Made by a program: the position numbers and the translations under genes | DNA from: Lachnospiraceae bacterium NK4A144 | GTDB taxonomy: Bacteria; Bacillota; Clostridia; Lachnospirales; Lachnospiraceae | Length of the DNA: 64,000 nucleotides | NCBI GenBank assembly: GCA_000424365.1 | Contig: AUJT01000023.1 | Coordinates: 1-64,000 of the forward strand | Reading direction: 5' to 3' | Shown: one piece after another, positions 54,795 through 63,378 of the stretch | Numbering within the stretch: the first letter of the stretch is position 1 | Layout of the letters: the number at the start of each line of letters is the position of its first letter | Notes under the pieces: generated by a model | Told to the model about the DNA's origin: nothing | The model's database searches: none | The model's input: only the letters and a program-made list of their open reading frames with translations

Positions 54795-54935
54795 TGCGCA
54801 AAAAGAAGCCTTGTTGGATTTTTATTAATCGTAAAAATCCAACACGACTAAGAAAAGCTGTTTTTTATTGGAGTATCGATCACGAATGATATTCGTTATC
54901 ACTTGGATATTAGCACAGGTTAACCGTTTCTACAA
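54795..54935 (-). promoter_or_regulatory. TTAG-boxed promoter and possible leader or small RNA
   Basis: The 54602-55023 gap has a minus-strand promoter TTGTAG (54930-54935), 17 bp, TAATAT (54907-54912), with a TTAG box TTAGC-ACAG-GTTAA at 54910-54923 in the same -10-overlapping place as in small RNA 1. The transcript would start with a hairpin at 54878-54900 (GATAACGAAT/ATTCGTGATC) and reach a 12-bp stem (54813-54824 with 54832-54843). It may be a third small RNA, or a 300-nt leader of the DUF6110-ATPase operon. 54602-54794 otherwise shows nothing. Confidence 0.45.
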
Positions 54936-54962
54936 TGATCCTTATAGTACATTTTTTATCAA

Positions 54963-54995
54963 CAAGAGCAGAGGATTACGGTTCCTCTGCTCTTG
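54963..54995 (-). terminator. Terminator of the YfbR-like HD gene
   Basis: Perfect 12-bp stem CAAGAGCAGAGG/CCTCTGCTCTTG with a 9-nt loop; on the minus strand followed by TTGATAAAAAATG. Lies 28 bp after the HD gene stop. Confidence 0.78.
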
Positions 54996-55023
54996 GCATA
55001 ATTTATATGATATCTATCACAGA

Positions 55024-55635
55024 TCATGACAATTCATCTAATGTATTTCCATACGGCGGCAAAAATTCTGTGAGAAAATCTCTGACTTCCGGCATAGCTT
55101 CTGCCATCCGCTCCAAAGAATCACGGGTGGACTTTTCAGCTGTGCGAAACTCCGAATTTCCCGCCTGTCTTTCTTCCATACATTTGATAAGTGCAGATAT
55201 TTTATCAGCGGCTTTTACGAGTCTTCTCATATATTTTTCCTCCGGATCATCTGAGCCGTCCTGATTCTTGCTCTCCCTAAATATCCGCTCATATTCAGGT
55301 CTCAGATCGTCAGGAAGTTTATTTAAAAGTCTTTCATCTGCCATTGCCTCAATCTGTTTATAGGCAGTTCTTATATCTCTATTGAAATATTTAACAGGTG
55401 TAGGCATATCTCCTGTAATGATCTCTGATGCATCGTGATATAGTCCGACCAGTGCCGCCTTCTCAGTATCCATTTTGTGACCATATCTGACATTTCCTAT
55501 GACAGTCAGGCAATGTGCGATCATCGCCACATCCGTACTATGTTCAGACAAAGTCTCCGCTCTTGCATTTCTCATGAGCGCCCAGCGCTCGATATATTTC
55601 ATTCTGTATATTGCTGCAAAAAAATTATAGGTCAT
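55024..55635 (-). CDS. HD-domain phosphohydrolase, YfbR (5'-nucleotidase) type
   Basis: 203 residues. The metal site is seen in ERWALMRNARAETLSEHSTDVAMIAHCL (His), LVGLYHDASEIITGDMPTPVKYFN (HD) and KAADKISALIKCMEE (Asp). The closest recognised type is YfbR, a deoxyribonucleoside 5'-monophosphatase, which shares the E-H-S and HD-A-x-E arrangement. Stands alone, downstream of the YolD/polymerase pair by 59 bp and perhaps co-transcribed. Confidence 0.88.
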   Translation of the reverse strand: MTYNFFAAIYRMKYIERWALMRNARAETLSEHSTDVAMIAHCLTVIGNVRYGHKMDTEKAALVGLYHDASEIITGDMPTPVKYFNRDIRTAYKQIEAMADERLLNKLPDDLRPEYERIFRESKNQDGSDDPEEKYMRRLVKAADKISALIKCMEERQAGNSEFRTAEKSTRDSLERMAEAMPEVRDFLTEFLPPYGNTLDELS

Positions 55636-55694
55636 GTAATCCTCCGATCAACTCATCCGCTATTATTATATCTGTCCGTTCACGCAACGTTTTT

Positions 55695-56177
55695 TCAAAC
55701 AAGATCGATATCTGATATTTTACTTATCGGCACACTGCTTCCGTCTGTAAAAATGATACCACCATTAGTCATATCTATCCTTCGCACGAAACCACTTTTT
55801 GTCACATATTCCCCTCCGGTCTTTTTATCATCAGGCACAAAAAATGTAACATTTATTTCCGGTTTTTCTTTAATTTTTTCCCATATCAACTGAAGTTTAC
55901 GATCAAGTTCTTCTTTTTTATCATCGGATAAAACCATCTCTTTTTCCGTGATCCGTGCTGTTTCCCTTATCTCATCATCATACCCGGTCAGCGCAGCAAA
56001 AGGAGAGAACTGTGCTGCCCGGACATCCATATTTGCCCTTGGATGTTTCCTCACACCGTCCCACTTTGTATCCAGTATGTCTCCATACTTTCTGATAACT
56101 TCCGGATCACCGCGCAGCTCCTCTTCCGAAACTCCACGAACATTGTGCCAGGAATTTTCGAACCTCTCCTTTGTCAT
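55695..56177 (-). CDS. YolD-like protein
   Basis: 160 residues. RAAQFSPFAALTGYDDEIRETARI is the hallmark of proteins encoded next to Y-family polymerases, and the C-terminal half (GGEYVTKSGFVRRIDMTNGGIIFTDGSSVPISKISDI) forms the small YolD beta domain. Function unknown; assumed to cooperate with the polymerase encoded immediately upstream (one base between the stop and this ATG). Confidence 0.85.
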   Translation of the reverse strand: MTKERFENSWHNVRGVSEEELRGDPEVIRKYGDILDTKWDGVRKHPRANMDVRAAQFSPFAALTGYDDEIRETARITEKEMVLSDDKKEELDRKLQLIWEKIKEKPEINVTFFVPDDKKTGGEYVTKSGFVRRIDMTNGGIIFTDGSSVPISKISDIDLV

Positions 56178-56178
56178 A

Positions 56179-57684
56179 TCAGGCTCTATGTCCTCCGATC
56201 TGTTTATTTCGCTCTATCGTATTTGCGCCATCCTGCAGGTCTGTGCCCTTCAAAACCGCATTTTTTCCAAATTTCTTTCTGAGTTCTAATGTTGCGCGCT
56301 GCATCCTCTTTTCTCTCTCAAGCTCTTTTTCTTCTTTCTCACGCCTGACTTCCAGCGCTCCATAATCCGTAAAAAGGTCAAGCTGCTCATACTTCGGTTC
56401 ATTTTTTATATCTTTCTCATATCTCGTATGATTAGCTGTGACATATACTCTTCGCGTCAATAAATTCGGTTCGATAATACTGTCAAAAAGCTCCACAGAA
56501 GCATCTACGATCTTTTTTACAGAACAGGTCCATCTATCAAGATTTATGCTCCCATGAGCGCTTTTAGGCACCTTTCTGCCATAATGATCTGTCTTTATCA
56601 CGCCTTTATAGTTTTGCATCGCCGATGGATTTTTCAGATTTTCAATATCATATCCAACCGTGATAACTATCTGGTCTGTTACAAGTCCTTTCGACATGAG
56701 ATCCATTGCAAGTGTCTCAGCCATTTCACGAATGATGATCCTTGTTTTTTCGACTGTATATGGCTGTGTCAAAACCTGCCCCGCACCTGTGCTGGTGGAC
56801 TGAGGCTTGTACGCCTTTATATCTGCTATAGTAGTATTTTCTATACCAAAGGCATGATCTATTAGATACTCTGCGTTTACACCAAACATCTTGAAAAGCA
56901 TTTCTTCGTTTTCAAGAGCGCTCCGCGCTATATCTCCCATTGTAAAGATACCCTTTGATTCGAGTTTTTTTGCGTATCCCGTGCCAACTCTCCAAAAATC
57001 CGTGAGCGGTCTGTGATTCCAGAGGATCCGCCTGTAGTTCATTTCATCCAGTTCCGCTATACGTACACCATCTTTATCCGCCGGGATATGTTTTGCCACG
57101 ATGTCCATTGCCGCTTTGCATAAATAAAGATTTGGAGCGATACCGGCAGTCGCAGTTATACCGGTTTCTTCCATAACTTCATGTATCATTTTTACTGCAA
57201 GTTCTCTCGCAGTCAGACCATAAATCTTCAAGTACCCCGTAACGTCCATAAAAACTTCATCTATGGAATATACGTGAATATCCTCCGGCGCAATATATCT
57301 TAAATAGACAGAATATATCTTTGCACTGATCTCCTCGTACTTCTGCATCTGTGGGCGCGCCGCAATAAAGTCCAATTCTAACGAAGGATTTGATCTTAAT
57401 TCATCAATATCATCGGACTTTCCTCGAAATGCTTTCCCATTAAGCACTCTGAGACGTGATTTATTTATTTCCTTTACAGCCTGTTTTACTTCAAAAAGAC
57501 GTGGGCGTCCCGGGATGCCATAAGCCTTTAACGCCGGAGACACCGCAAGACATATGGTTTTATCTGTACGTGAAGCATCTGCAACCACAAGATTTGTCGT
57601 AAATGGATCTTTCCCTCTCTCTCGACACTCCACTGAGGCATAGAAAGACTTTAGATCGACAGCTATATAAATATGTTCTTTCAT
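56179..57684 (-). CDS. Y-family DNA polymerase (UmuC/UvrX-like)
   Basis: 501 residues from ATG 57684 (GAGGAG 6 nt upstream). Catalytic motifs YIAVDLKSFYASVECRERG and VYSIDEVFMDVTGYL (acidic pair), then helix-hairpin-helix AKKLESKGIFTMGDIARSA and a little-finger region. C-terminal part is Lys/Glu-rich. Translesion polymerase. An SOS-like box overlaps the region just upstream of the ribosome site, and the YolD partner follows. Confidence 0.92.
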   Translation of the reverse strand: MKEHIYIAVDLKSFYASVECRERGKDPFTTNLVVADASRTDKTICLAVSPALKAYGIPGRPRLFEVKQAVKEINKSRLRVLNGKAFRGKSDDIDELRSNPSLELDFIAARPQMQKYEEISAKIYSVYLRYIAPEDIHVYSIDEVFMDVTGYLKIYGLTARELAVKMIHEVMEETGITATAGIAPNLYLCKAAMDIVAKHIPADKDGVRIAELDEMNYRRILWNHRPLTDFWRVGTGYAKKLESKGIFTMGDIARSALENEEMLFKMFGVNAEYLIDHAFGIENTTIADIKAYKPQSTSTGAGQVLTQPYTVEKTRIIIREMAETLAMDLMSKGLVTDQIVITVGYDIENLKNPSAMQNYKGVIKTDHYGRKVPKSAHGSINLDRWTCSVKKIVDASVELFDSIIEPNLLTRRVYVTANHTRYEKDIKNEPKYEQLDLFTDYGALEVRREKEEKELEREKRMQRATLELRKKFGKNAVLKGTDLQDGANTIERNKQIGGHRA

Positions 57685-57711
57685 GCCGCGCTCCTCATTG
57701 CCTCCTTTTGC

Positions 57712-57758
57712 GAACACACATTCTAATACATTATACAAAATATCTCAAATCCAATCAA
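57712..57758 (-). promoter_or_regulatory. Polymerase promoter and LexA-like box
   Basis: TTGATT (57753-57758) and TATAAT (57730-57735) on the minus strand, 17 bp apart. GAAC-ACAC-ATTC at 57712-57723 matches the Gram-positive SOS box GAAC-N4-GTTC with one mismatch, between start site and ribosome site. SOS induction is likely. Confidence 0.65.
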
Positions 57759-57780
57759 GTGTTCGTATAGACAATAAGTA

Positions 57781-57835
57781 AAAAGCCCTCCAATCCGGAT
57801 AATTTAAGAATAAATCCGGTTCGGAGGGCTTTTTA
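57781..57835. terminator. Terminator of pflA (bidirectional)
   Basis: Stem AAAAGCCCTCC/GGAGGGCTTTT with inner ATCCGG/CCGGAT; runs of A and T on both sides. Lies 9 bp after pflA; also faces the polymerase promoter region. Confidence 0.9.
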
Positions 57836-57844
57836 TCAATAATT

Positions 57845-58612
57845 TTACTTTGCAAGATATCCCTTATATTCTGAAGTATTGAGTATCTTATCTGCCTTCT
57901 CCACATCTGACTTATCAGCTGCGTCGAGGTCTTTAAGCGGAAAGTCGATTCCAAGCTTTTCGTACTTCGGTATCATCATATTGTGATACGGAAGTATTTC
58001 AAATCTCTGAACAGTCTTAAGTGTCTTCACGAAATCAGAAAGTCCCTGCAGATCTTCCTCAAAGTCATTCACTCCGGGCACAAGTACATGGCGGATCCAC
58101 ATATTCTTTCCATGGTCTGAGAGGTACTTTGCCATCTCAAGGATATTGGAATTATCCCATGCAGTGAGTTCCTTATGTCTCTCAGGATTGATCTCTTTTA
58201 TATCTAATAAGAAGAGATCTGTCACCTCAAGAAGCGCTTCAAACTTCTTCATAAACTCAGGATCTGCAGAATTAAAAGGATTTGCGGATGTATCCAGAGC
58301 TGTATTTACTCCATTTTCATGAGCAATCTTGAAAAGCTCTGTAACAAATTCGATCTGGAGTAAAGGTTCACCACCACTGACGGTTATACCGCCGCCATTA
58401 TTCCAATAGTTCTTGTATCTTGACGCCTTCTTAAATGCATCTTCCGGTGTGTAGAGCTCACCGCCGTCATCAATCTTCCATGTCTCGGGATTGTGACAAT
58501 ACTTGCATCTCATTCTGCATCCCTGCATAAAGAATATGAATCTTACACCGGGACCGTCCACTGAGCCAAAGGACTCTATAGAATTTACTCGTCCGAGAAT
58601 TTCTTCAGCCAT
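57845..58612 (-). CDS. pflA: Pyruvate formate-lyase activating enzyme
   Basis: 255 residues. SFGSVDGPGVRFIFFMQGCRMRCKYCHNPETW contains the radical SAM C-x3-C-x2-C motif in the form specific to PFL activase; GGGITVSGGEPLLQ follows. Uses SAM to install the glycyl radical on PflB. The ribosome site and start (58611-58625) contain two overlapping AGGAGA repeats, and 11 nt of them are perfectly complementary to small RNA 1. Encoded 128 bp after pflB, across a hairpin at 58637-58672. Confidence 0.95.
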   Translation of the reverse strand: MAEEILGRVNSIESFGSVDGPGVRFIFFMQGCRMRCKYCHNPETWKIDDGGELYTPEDAFKKASRYKNYWNNGGGITVSGGEPLLQIEFVTELFKIAHENGVNTALDTSANPFNSADPEFMKKFEALLEVTDLFLLDIKEINPERHKELTAWDNSNILEMAKYLSDHGKNMWIRHVLVPGVNDFEEDLQGLSDFVKTLKTVQRFEILPYHNMMIPKYEKLGIDFPLKDLDAADKSDVEKADKILNTSEYKGYLAK

Positions 58613-58636
58613 TTCTCCTATCTCCTATCTTTTTGC

Positions 58637-58672
58637 AAAAGAGCCCTGCGGCAAAAATGTCACAGGGCTCTC
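58637..58672 (-). terminator. Hairpin between pflB and pflA (partial terminator)
   Basis: GAGAGCCCTG/CAGGGCTCTT stem on the minus strand with a T-run TTTT, located directly before the pflA ribosome site. It could set the lower expression of pflA relative to pflB by partial termination or act in mRNA processing. Confidence 0.6.
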
Positions 58673-58740
58673 TCATCAGCTGATTTTTATATTAAGTTAC
58701 CGACAGACCTGAGTCCATACGGTTTAGAGTCGCTTAGAAA

Positions 58741-60999
58741 TCAAAGCTTCTCGTGGAATGTTCTGGAGATAACATCCATCTGCTGCTCACGAGTAAGATC
58801 GATGAACTTAACAGCGTATCCTGATACACGGATAGTGAAGTTAGCGTACTCAGGCTTCTCAGGATGCTCCATAGCGTCCTTGAGCTTCTCCTTACCGAAT
58901 ACGTTTACGTTCAGGTGATGTGAACCCTGGCTGAAGTAACCGTCAAGTACGTTAACGAGATTGTTCTTTCTCTCCTCATCATCGTGACCAAGAGCTGACG
59001 GGTTCATTGTCTGAGTATTGGAAATACCATCAAGAGCCCACTCATACGGCATCTTAGCTACAGAGTTAAGGGAAGCAAGAAGACCATTCTGCTCTGCGCC
59101 GTAGCTCGGGTTAGCACCCGGTGCGAACGGAGTCCAAGCTCTTCTTCCATCCGGAAGGTTACCTGTAAACTTACCATATACAACGTTAGAAGTAATAGTA
59201 AGGATAGAAGTTGTAGGCTCAGAATTTCTGTAAGTATGTCTCTTCTTGATCTTTGTCAGGAAGCTGTGAAGAACCTCAACACCGATGTTATCAGCGCGGT
59301 CATCATCGTTACCATACTTCGGGAAATCGCCCTCTACTTCGTAGTCAACTACGAGACCTGTCTCAGGATCACGTACAGTCTTAACCTTTGCATACTTGAT
59401 AGCAGAAAGGGAATCGATTACGTGTGAGAAGCCTGCGATACCTGTAGCGAATGTACGACGTACATCAGTATCGATAAGAGCCATCTCAGCTGCCTCATAG
59501 TAGTATTTATCATGCATGTACTGGATAAGGTTAAGTACATTTACGTACAGACCAGCAAGCCAGTCAAGCATACGATCATATGCAGCGTAAACTTCATCAA
59601 AGTCAAGGTACTCGGAAGTGATCGGTCTGTAAGCAGGTCCTACCTGAACGCCGCTCTTCTCATCGATACCGCCGTTGATAGCGTAGTTAAGAGCCTTAGC
59701 AAGGTTTGCACGAGCTCCGAAGAACTGCATCTCCTTACCTGTCTGTGTAGCAGATACGCAGCAGCAGATGGAGTAATCATCGCCCCAGATCGGCTTCATA
59801 ACATCATCGTTCTCATACTGGATAGAAGATGTTGTTACAGAGATCTTTGCAGCGTACTTCTTGAAGTTCTCAGGAAGTGCAGGAGAGTAAAGAACTGTAA
59901 GGTTCGGCTCCGGTGAAGGACCCATGTTCTCCAGTGTGTGGAGGAATCTGTAGTCGTTCTTTGTAACCATGCTGCGGCCATCCATGCCGATACCACCAAC
60001 TTCAAGAGTTGCCCAAACCGGATCTCCGGAGAACAGCTCGTTGTAAGAAGTGATACGAGCAAACTTAACCATACGGAACTTCATTGTCATATGGTCGATG
60101 AGCTCCTGAGCCTGAGCCTCTGTAAGAGTACCGTTCTTCAGGTCTCTCTGCATGTAGATATCAAGGAATGTGGAGATACGTCCAACGGACATAGCAGCAC
60201 CGTTCTGTGTCTTAACAGCTGCAAGATATCCGAAGTACAGCCACTGAACAGCTTCTCTTGCGTTCTTAGCAGGAGCAGAGATATCGAAGCCGTAAGCCTG
60301 AGCCATAGCCTTCATACCGTTAAGAGCCTTGATCTGCTCAGCAAGCTCTTCTCTCTGACGGATAACGTCATCTGTCATTGTGCCGTCACCGCAGTTCTGC
60401 TTGTCTTCGTTCTTCCAGGCGATGAGCTGGTCGATACCGTAAAGAGCTACTCTTCTGTAGTCGCCTACGATACGTCCACGGCCGTATGTATCAGGAAGAC
60501 CTGTTACGATGTGGCTGCGGCGAGCTGCTCTCATCTCATCTGTATATGCGTCAAATACTGCCTGATTGTGTGTCTTATGATAATCATTGAAGATCTTGTG
60601 GAACTTCGGGTTAGGAGTGTAACCATAGTTCTGGCAGGACTCCTCAGCCATCTTGATACCACCGAAAGGCATGAATGCTCTCTTAAGCGGCTTATCTGTC
60701 TGAAGACCTACTACTTTCTCAAGATCCTTCATGGACTCGTCGATGTAGCCCGGACCATATGCTGTAAGGCTGGAAACTACCTCTGTCTCCATATCAAGAA
60801 CGCCGCCCTTTGCGCGCTCTTCCTTCTGAAGCTCCTGAAGTCTGCCCCAGAGCTTGTTTGTAGCATCTGTAGCGTCTGCGAGGAAGCTCTCGTCTCCGTC
60901 ATACGGCTCATAGTTATTCTGGATGAAGTCGCGTACGTTGCACTCTTCTTTCCAGAGGCGGCCTTCAAAGCCTTTCCATTCTTCATTCTGTAACAACAT
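58741..60999 (-). CDS. pflB: Formate C-acetyltransferase (pyruvate formate-lyase)
   Basis: 752 residues. Active-site cysteines in [14 protein letters not shown] and the glycyl radical Gly727 in [13 protein letters not shown] are diagnostic, together with full-length PFL fold motifs ([21 protein letters not shown]-like [12 protein letters not shown]). Converts pyruvate and CoA to acetyl-CoA and formate. Ribosome site AAGGAGG. Preceded by a Rex-like operator and a TTAG box; followed by its activase. Confidence 0.97.
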   Translation of the reverse strand: MLLQNEEWKGFEGRLWKEECNVRDFIQNNYEPYDGDESFLADATDATNKLWGRLQELQKEERAKGGVLDMETEVVSSLTAYGPGYIDESMKDLEKVVGLQTDKPLKRAFMPFGGIKMAEESCQNYGYTPNPKFHKIFNDYHKTHNQAVFDAYTDEMRAARRSHIVTGLPDTYGRGRIVGDYRRVALYGIDQLIAWKNEDKQNCGDGTMTDDVIRQREELAEQIKALNGMKAMAQAYGFDISAPAKNAREAVQWLYFGYLAAVKTQNGAAMSVGRISTFLDIYMQRDLKNGTLTEAQAQELIDHMTMKFRMVKFARITSYNELFSGDPVWATLEVGGIGMDGRSMVTKNDYRFLHTLENMGPSPEPNLTVLYSPALPENFKKYAAKISVTTSSIQYENDDVMKPIWGDDYSICCCVSATQTGKEMQFFGARANLAKALNYAINGGIDEKSGVQVGPAYRPITSEYLDFDEVYAAYDRMLDWLAGLYVNVLNLIQYMHDKYYYEAAEMALIDTDVRRTFATGIAGFSHVIDSLSAIKYAKVKTVRDPETGLVVDYEVEGDFPKYGNDDDRADNIGVEVLHSFLTKIKKRHTYRNSEPTTSILTITSNVVYGKFTGNLPDGRRAWTPFAPGANPSYGAEQNGLLASLNSVAKMPYEWALDGISNTQTMNPSALGHDDEERKNNLVNVLDGYFSQGSHHLNVNVFGKEKLKDAMEHPEKPEYANFTIRVSGYAVKFIDLTREQQMDVISRTFHEKL

Positions 61000-61037
61000 T
61001 GTGAAACCTCCTTACTGGTCTCTTGTGTAAAATATAG

Positions 61038-61113
61038 TTAGCTTTGGTTAACAATCTTGCTATTCCAAAATCCAAGGATTGATACTAGCAGAAATTTGTT
61101 AAAAAATCAACAA
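61038..61113 (-). promoter_or_regulatory. pflB promoter with Rex-like operator and TTAG box
   Basis: TTGATT (61105-61110), 17 bp, TAGTAT (61082-61087), with an extended TGC on the minus strand. TTGTTAAAAAATCAACAA at 61096-61113 matches the Rex site TTGTTAA-N4-TTAACAA with one mismatch and covers the -35. A TTAG box TTAGC-TTTG-GTTAA is at 61038-61051, downstream of the start site. NADH-responsive repression by Rex plus a second regulator is suggested. Confidence 0.7.
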
Positions 61114-61269
61114 CCTCAGTACAACTTTTTAGAGGCCTGTATAAACCTACTAAAATACCACAAAAAATGCCGTATCATATGGTACATTTTCATATAATTA
61201 TATTTTGTCTAACATGCCTACAAAAGCGCATTTTTCTGCTTTTTTATTGTACACTTTTAAATACACATC

Positions 61270-61390
61270 AAAATATTAAAAACCTGCCGTGATGGCTGGG
61301 CACGGCAGGTCAAGGTAAGAGAAATCTGAAAGTTGTACAAAATCCATGCGCATGAATCTGTACTTTTGCGGTAGTTAGCTTCCACTAACG
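61270..61390 (-). ncRNA. Putative small RNA 2 with anti-Shine-Dalgarno segment
   Basis: About 120 nt with no open frame. Order: a 5' hairpin (AAAGTACA...TGTACAACTTT with CATGCGCATG at its tip, roughly 61331-61368), a single-stranded stretch CAGATTTCTCTTACCTTG that resembles the same stretch of small RNA 1, and a terminator stem ACCTGCCGTG/CACGGCAGGT (61282-61291 with 61301-61310) followed by TTTTTAATATTTT. Parallels with small RNA 1 in promoter, order and motif suggest a family. Inferred. Confidence 0.65.
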
Positions 61391-61425
61391 ATTTATAATT
61401 TAGCATATGCTAACAGTCTTGTCAA
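61375..61425 (-). promoter_or_regulatory. Promoter of small RNA 2 with two TTAG boxes
   Basis: TTGACA (61420-61425), 17 bp, TAAATT (61397-61402) on the minus strand. Box 1 TTAGC-TTCC-ACTAA at 61375-61388 lies near the start site; box 2 TTAGC-ATAT-GCTAA at 61400-61413 overlaps the -10. Centres 25 bp apart, the same layout as small RNA 1 and the flavodoxin promoter. Confidence 0.75.
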
Positions 61426-61464
61426 TATCTTTCTATCATCAAGCGTATTTTCAACATTAAAGGT

Positions 61465-61511
61465 CTCATATAAAAATCCGATCATGACTGCGAAAAGGAT
61501 TTTTATATGAG
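61465..61511 (-). terminator. Perfect 15-bp hairpin after the 61532 gene
   Basis: Arms 61465-61479 and 61497-61511 are perfect complements with a 17-nt loop. It lies just beyond the gene's stop codon and probably terminates it or protects its 3' end; no clear T-run follows. Its outer sequence CTCATATA also opens the arm of R1 copy c. Confidence 0.55.
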
Positions 61512-61531
61512 CCCCTGACATTTTTCTTCTA

Positions 61532-62515
61532 TTATAAATTTTCGTGGATCACTCTTCTGGAAACTTTTCCGTTGGTTTCCTCGCGAAATTCAAGATGAAA
61601 TTTGTATTCTGTTTTTTCCCACTCCATTATAGTAAACGGATGCTCCTCTATCACACACACTTCCGTTTCATCTTTTCTGAATACAGGATAATTCCCGGTA
61701 TATCCGTCCGCCAAAAGCGCTTCTGATATCGCTTTTCTCTTTGTATCTATCCTATTTTCGAGCTGCGCTCCATATCGTCTGACTTCATAGGGCAGAGATC
61801 CTGCTATGATCTTTTTCCAGAGACATTCCATGATCCTGTCCCCATCGCTGCCGGACAGATATTTAGCAAGCACATTACGTATCCCGGGAGATTCCGTATA
61901 CTGATCTATCATCCATAAGAACCTCATATCCCCCGCTTCCTTAGCTAATTTTCGCATGGTTTCCGTTCCGGCTGCGGAATTGTGATACCAGTCATCCATT
62001 GACTCATCTATCGGCGACCAGTATCTAAACGGAGCAAACTCTATCAAATGATAATATGAAAGTTCGACATCATTGCAGTATTTCCTGCCCATAAACTCAG
62101 CTTTGTCATGAACTGTACCCACGATGTAGACCAGCCGGCGTAAGAATTCATTTCCCTCGACCCAATAATGGCCTGTCCTGTGGTACTGATACAACGTCAC
62201 ATGCCGGATCGCTCTGCTGCAATCGATGCGAAGTAATCTGCCGTCAGGAGCACACAATATTATACTCAGTTCAGTCCCGGAGGAACTGATCCTGATAGAA
62301 GTTCCGATTTCGAAGTCATCATCGATATCGCCGTTCACTCTGCAATTTTCAAGCTGTATATAGTTCTCTATCGCATCACTCATCATGTACGGTATGCGAA
62401 CTATCCCCGGTTCATCATTATCTCGTATCATTTCCAGCGACTCTGTCTCTATGAGCTCTTTCAGCTTTTTTAAGAGTTCTTTCGGAAACAAAATTTCTTC
62501 ACTATGATTTTTCAA
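61532..62515 (-). CDS. Protein of unknown function (327 aa), possibly DUF3878
   Basis: Not confidently recognised; length and general pattern recall DUF3878 of Clostridia, but this is from memory. Soluble, acidic N-terminus (FPKELLKKLKELIETESLEMI), an aromatic-rich middle (YYHLIEFAPFRYWSPIDESMDDWYHNS) and a beta-rich end. No catalytic motif seen. It stands alone between a converging small RNA region and the HPr-like gene, whose terminator precedes it. Confidence 0.6.
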   Translation of the reverse strand: MKNHSEEILFPKELLKKLKELIETESLEMIRDNDEPGIVRIPYMMSDAIENYIQLENCRVNGDIDDDFEIGTSIRISSSGTELSIILCAPDGRLLRIDCSRAIRHVTLYQYHRTGHYWVEGNEFLRRLVYIVGTVHDKAEFMGRKYCNDVELSYYHLIEFAPFRYWSPIDESMDDWYHNSAAGTETMRKLAKEAGDMRFLWMIDQYTESPGIRNVLAKYLSGSDGDRIMECLWKKIIAGSLPYEVRRYGAQLENRIDTKRKAISEALLADGYTGNYPVFRKDETEVCVIEEHPFTIMEWEKTEYKFHLEFREETNGKVSRRVIHENL

Positions 62516-62541
62516 AAATCGGCTCCTTCTTTTATATAAAG

Positions 62542-62572
62542 AAAAAAGGCTGTGCCCGTCAGAGGCACAACC
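62542..62572 (-). terminator. Terminator of the HPr-like gene
   Basis: Stem GGCTGTGCC/GGCACAACC (62548-62556 with 62564-62572, one wobble), followed on the minus strand by TTTTTTC. Confidence 0.85.
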
Positions 62573-62597
62573 CTTCCAAAAATCAATATTACCTGTT

Positions 62598-62843
62598 TCA
62601 GCCCTGAACCAGTAAGTGCTGCTTCTTATATGCGTTCATGACTTCCGAAACATTTCTCTCATCGCCAATAAGGCTAACATATATCGGCTTGAGAAGTTTC
62701 AGAGTGAGAAGTCCCATGATGGATTTACCATCAATGTAGCTTCTTCCGCTCCTTACATCTACCTGACAACCTGATCTTGAGTTGATCTGGATAAATTTCT
62801 CAATCTGTTCCTTGTCCTTCAGTCTTACTGCTACATCTGTCAT
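62598..62843 (-). CDS. HPr-family protein lacking the phosphorylatable histidine
   Basis: 81 residues with an HPr-like fold: VAVRLKDKEQIEKFIQINSR, GRSYIDGKSIMGLLTLKLL (Ser46-region) and YVSLIGDERNVSEVMNAY. The usual active-site loop with His15 (G-[IL]-HARPA) is missing; residues 10-18 read DKEQIEKFI. The serine of the HPr kinase site is kept in KSIMG. It cannot act as a PTS carrier, but a Crh-like regulatory role (catabolite control through CcpA) is possible. Ribosome site AAAGGGG. Confidence 0.75.
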   Translation of the reverse strand: MTDVAVRLKDKEQIEKFIQINSRSGCQVDVRSGRSYIDGKSIMGLLTLKLLKPIYVSLIGDERNVSEVMNAYKKQHLLVQG

Positions 62844-63378
62844 AATAAAAAAAAACCCCTTTCATCGTATGCTTAGCAGCTCCCATCTGCTATCAAGTGA
62901 TATCCATCATGTCGTAATCAACAAAAATGCCCTCTAGCATATATCACTACATACATCCTAACCCTTTTAAAATTTAAATCAAGAGCTTATCAAAATATTA
63001 TACATTTTTTCATTTTGTGTTCACATTCATCATAACTTTTTGTGCATTTAGTCAGTATAATTCATTTTTTCGATATTTTTGTCAGTCTATTTGCGTTTTG
63101 TATTAATTGCACAATAATAGATGGTTGTAATCAACTCTTTTGTCATTTATGCCGTGGTATCAACGACACATACGATTTAATGAATTAATTGTTAATTATT
63201 GCAGATACAGTTGCATTATCATTGCTAAAAAGTTATACTTAATGCAGTTTGTTAAGTAATTAACGTGCTCTTTTCAAGTGAAAAGCCACAAATTAATTAC
63301 ATTTATACAAGCATTTTTGTTATTTTTTCCAATATCCCGTCAGGATTATCCTGACACCTATTTAAGGAGGAATTTGAA
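62844..63378 (+). promoter_or_regulatory. Divergent AT-rich region: alcohol dehydrogenase promoter with Rex-like operator
   Basis: A 535-bp gap. Toward the alcohol dehydrogenase, TTGCAT (63211-63216), 17 bp, TATACT (63234-63239) form a promoter; TTGTTAA-GTAA-TTAACGT at 63249-63266, right at the start site, matches the Rex operator in all but the last bases. An AAGGAGG ribosome site precedes the ATG. The leader is about 130 nt. No coding frame or repeat found in 62890-63200, which is very A+T-rich. Confidence 0.7.

Noticed and set aside
59938-60993. Plus-strand frame of 351 codons opposite pflB
   Set aside because: Arises from codon bias of the highly expressed pflB; antisense to conserved coding sequence.
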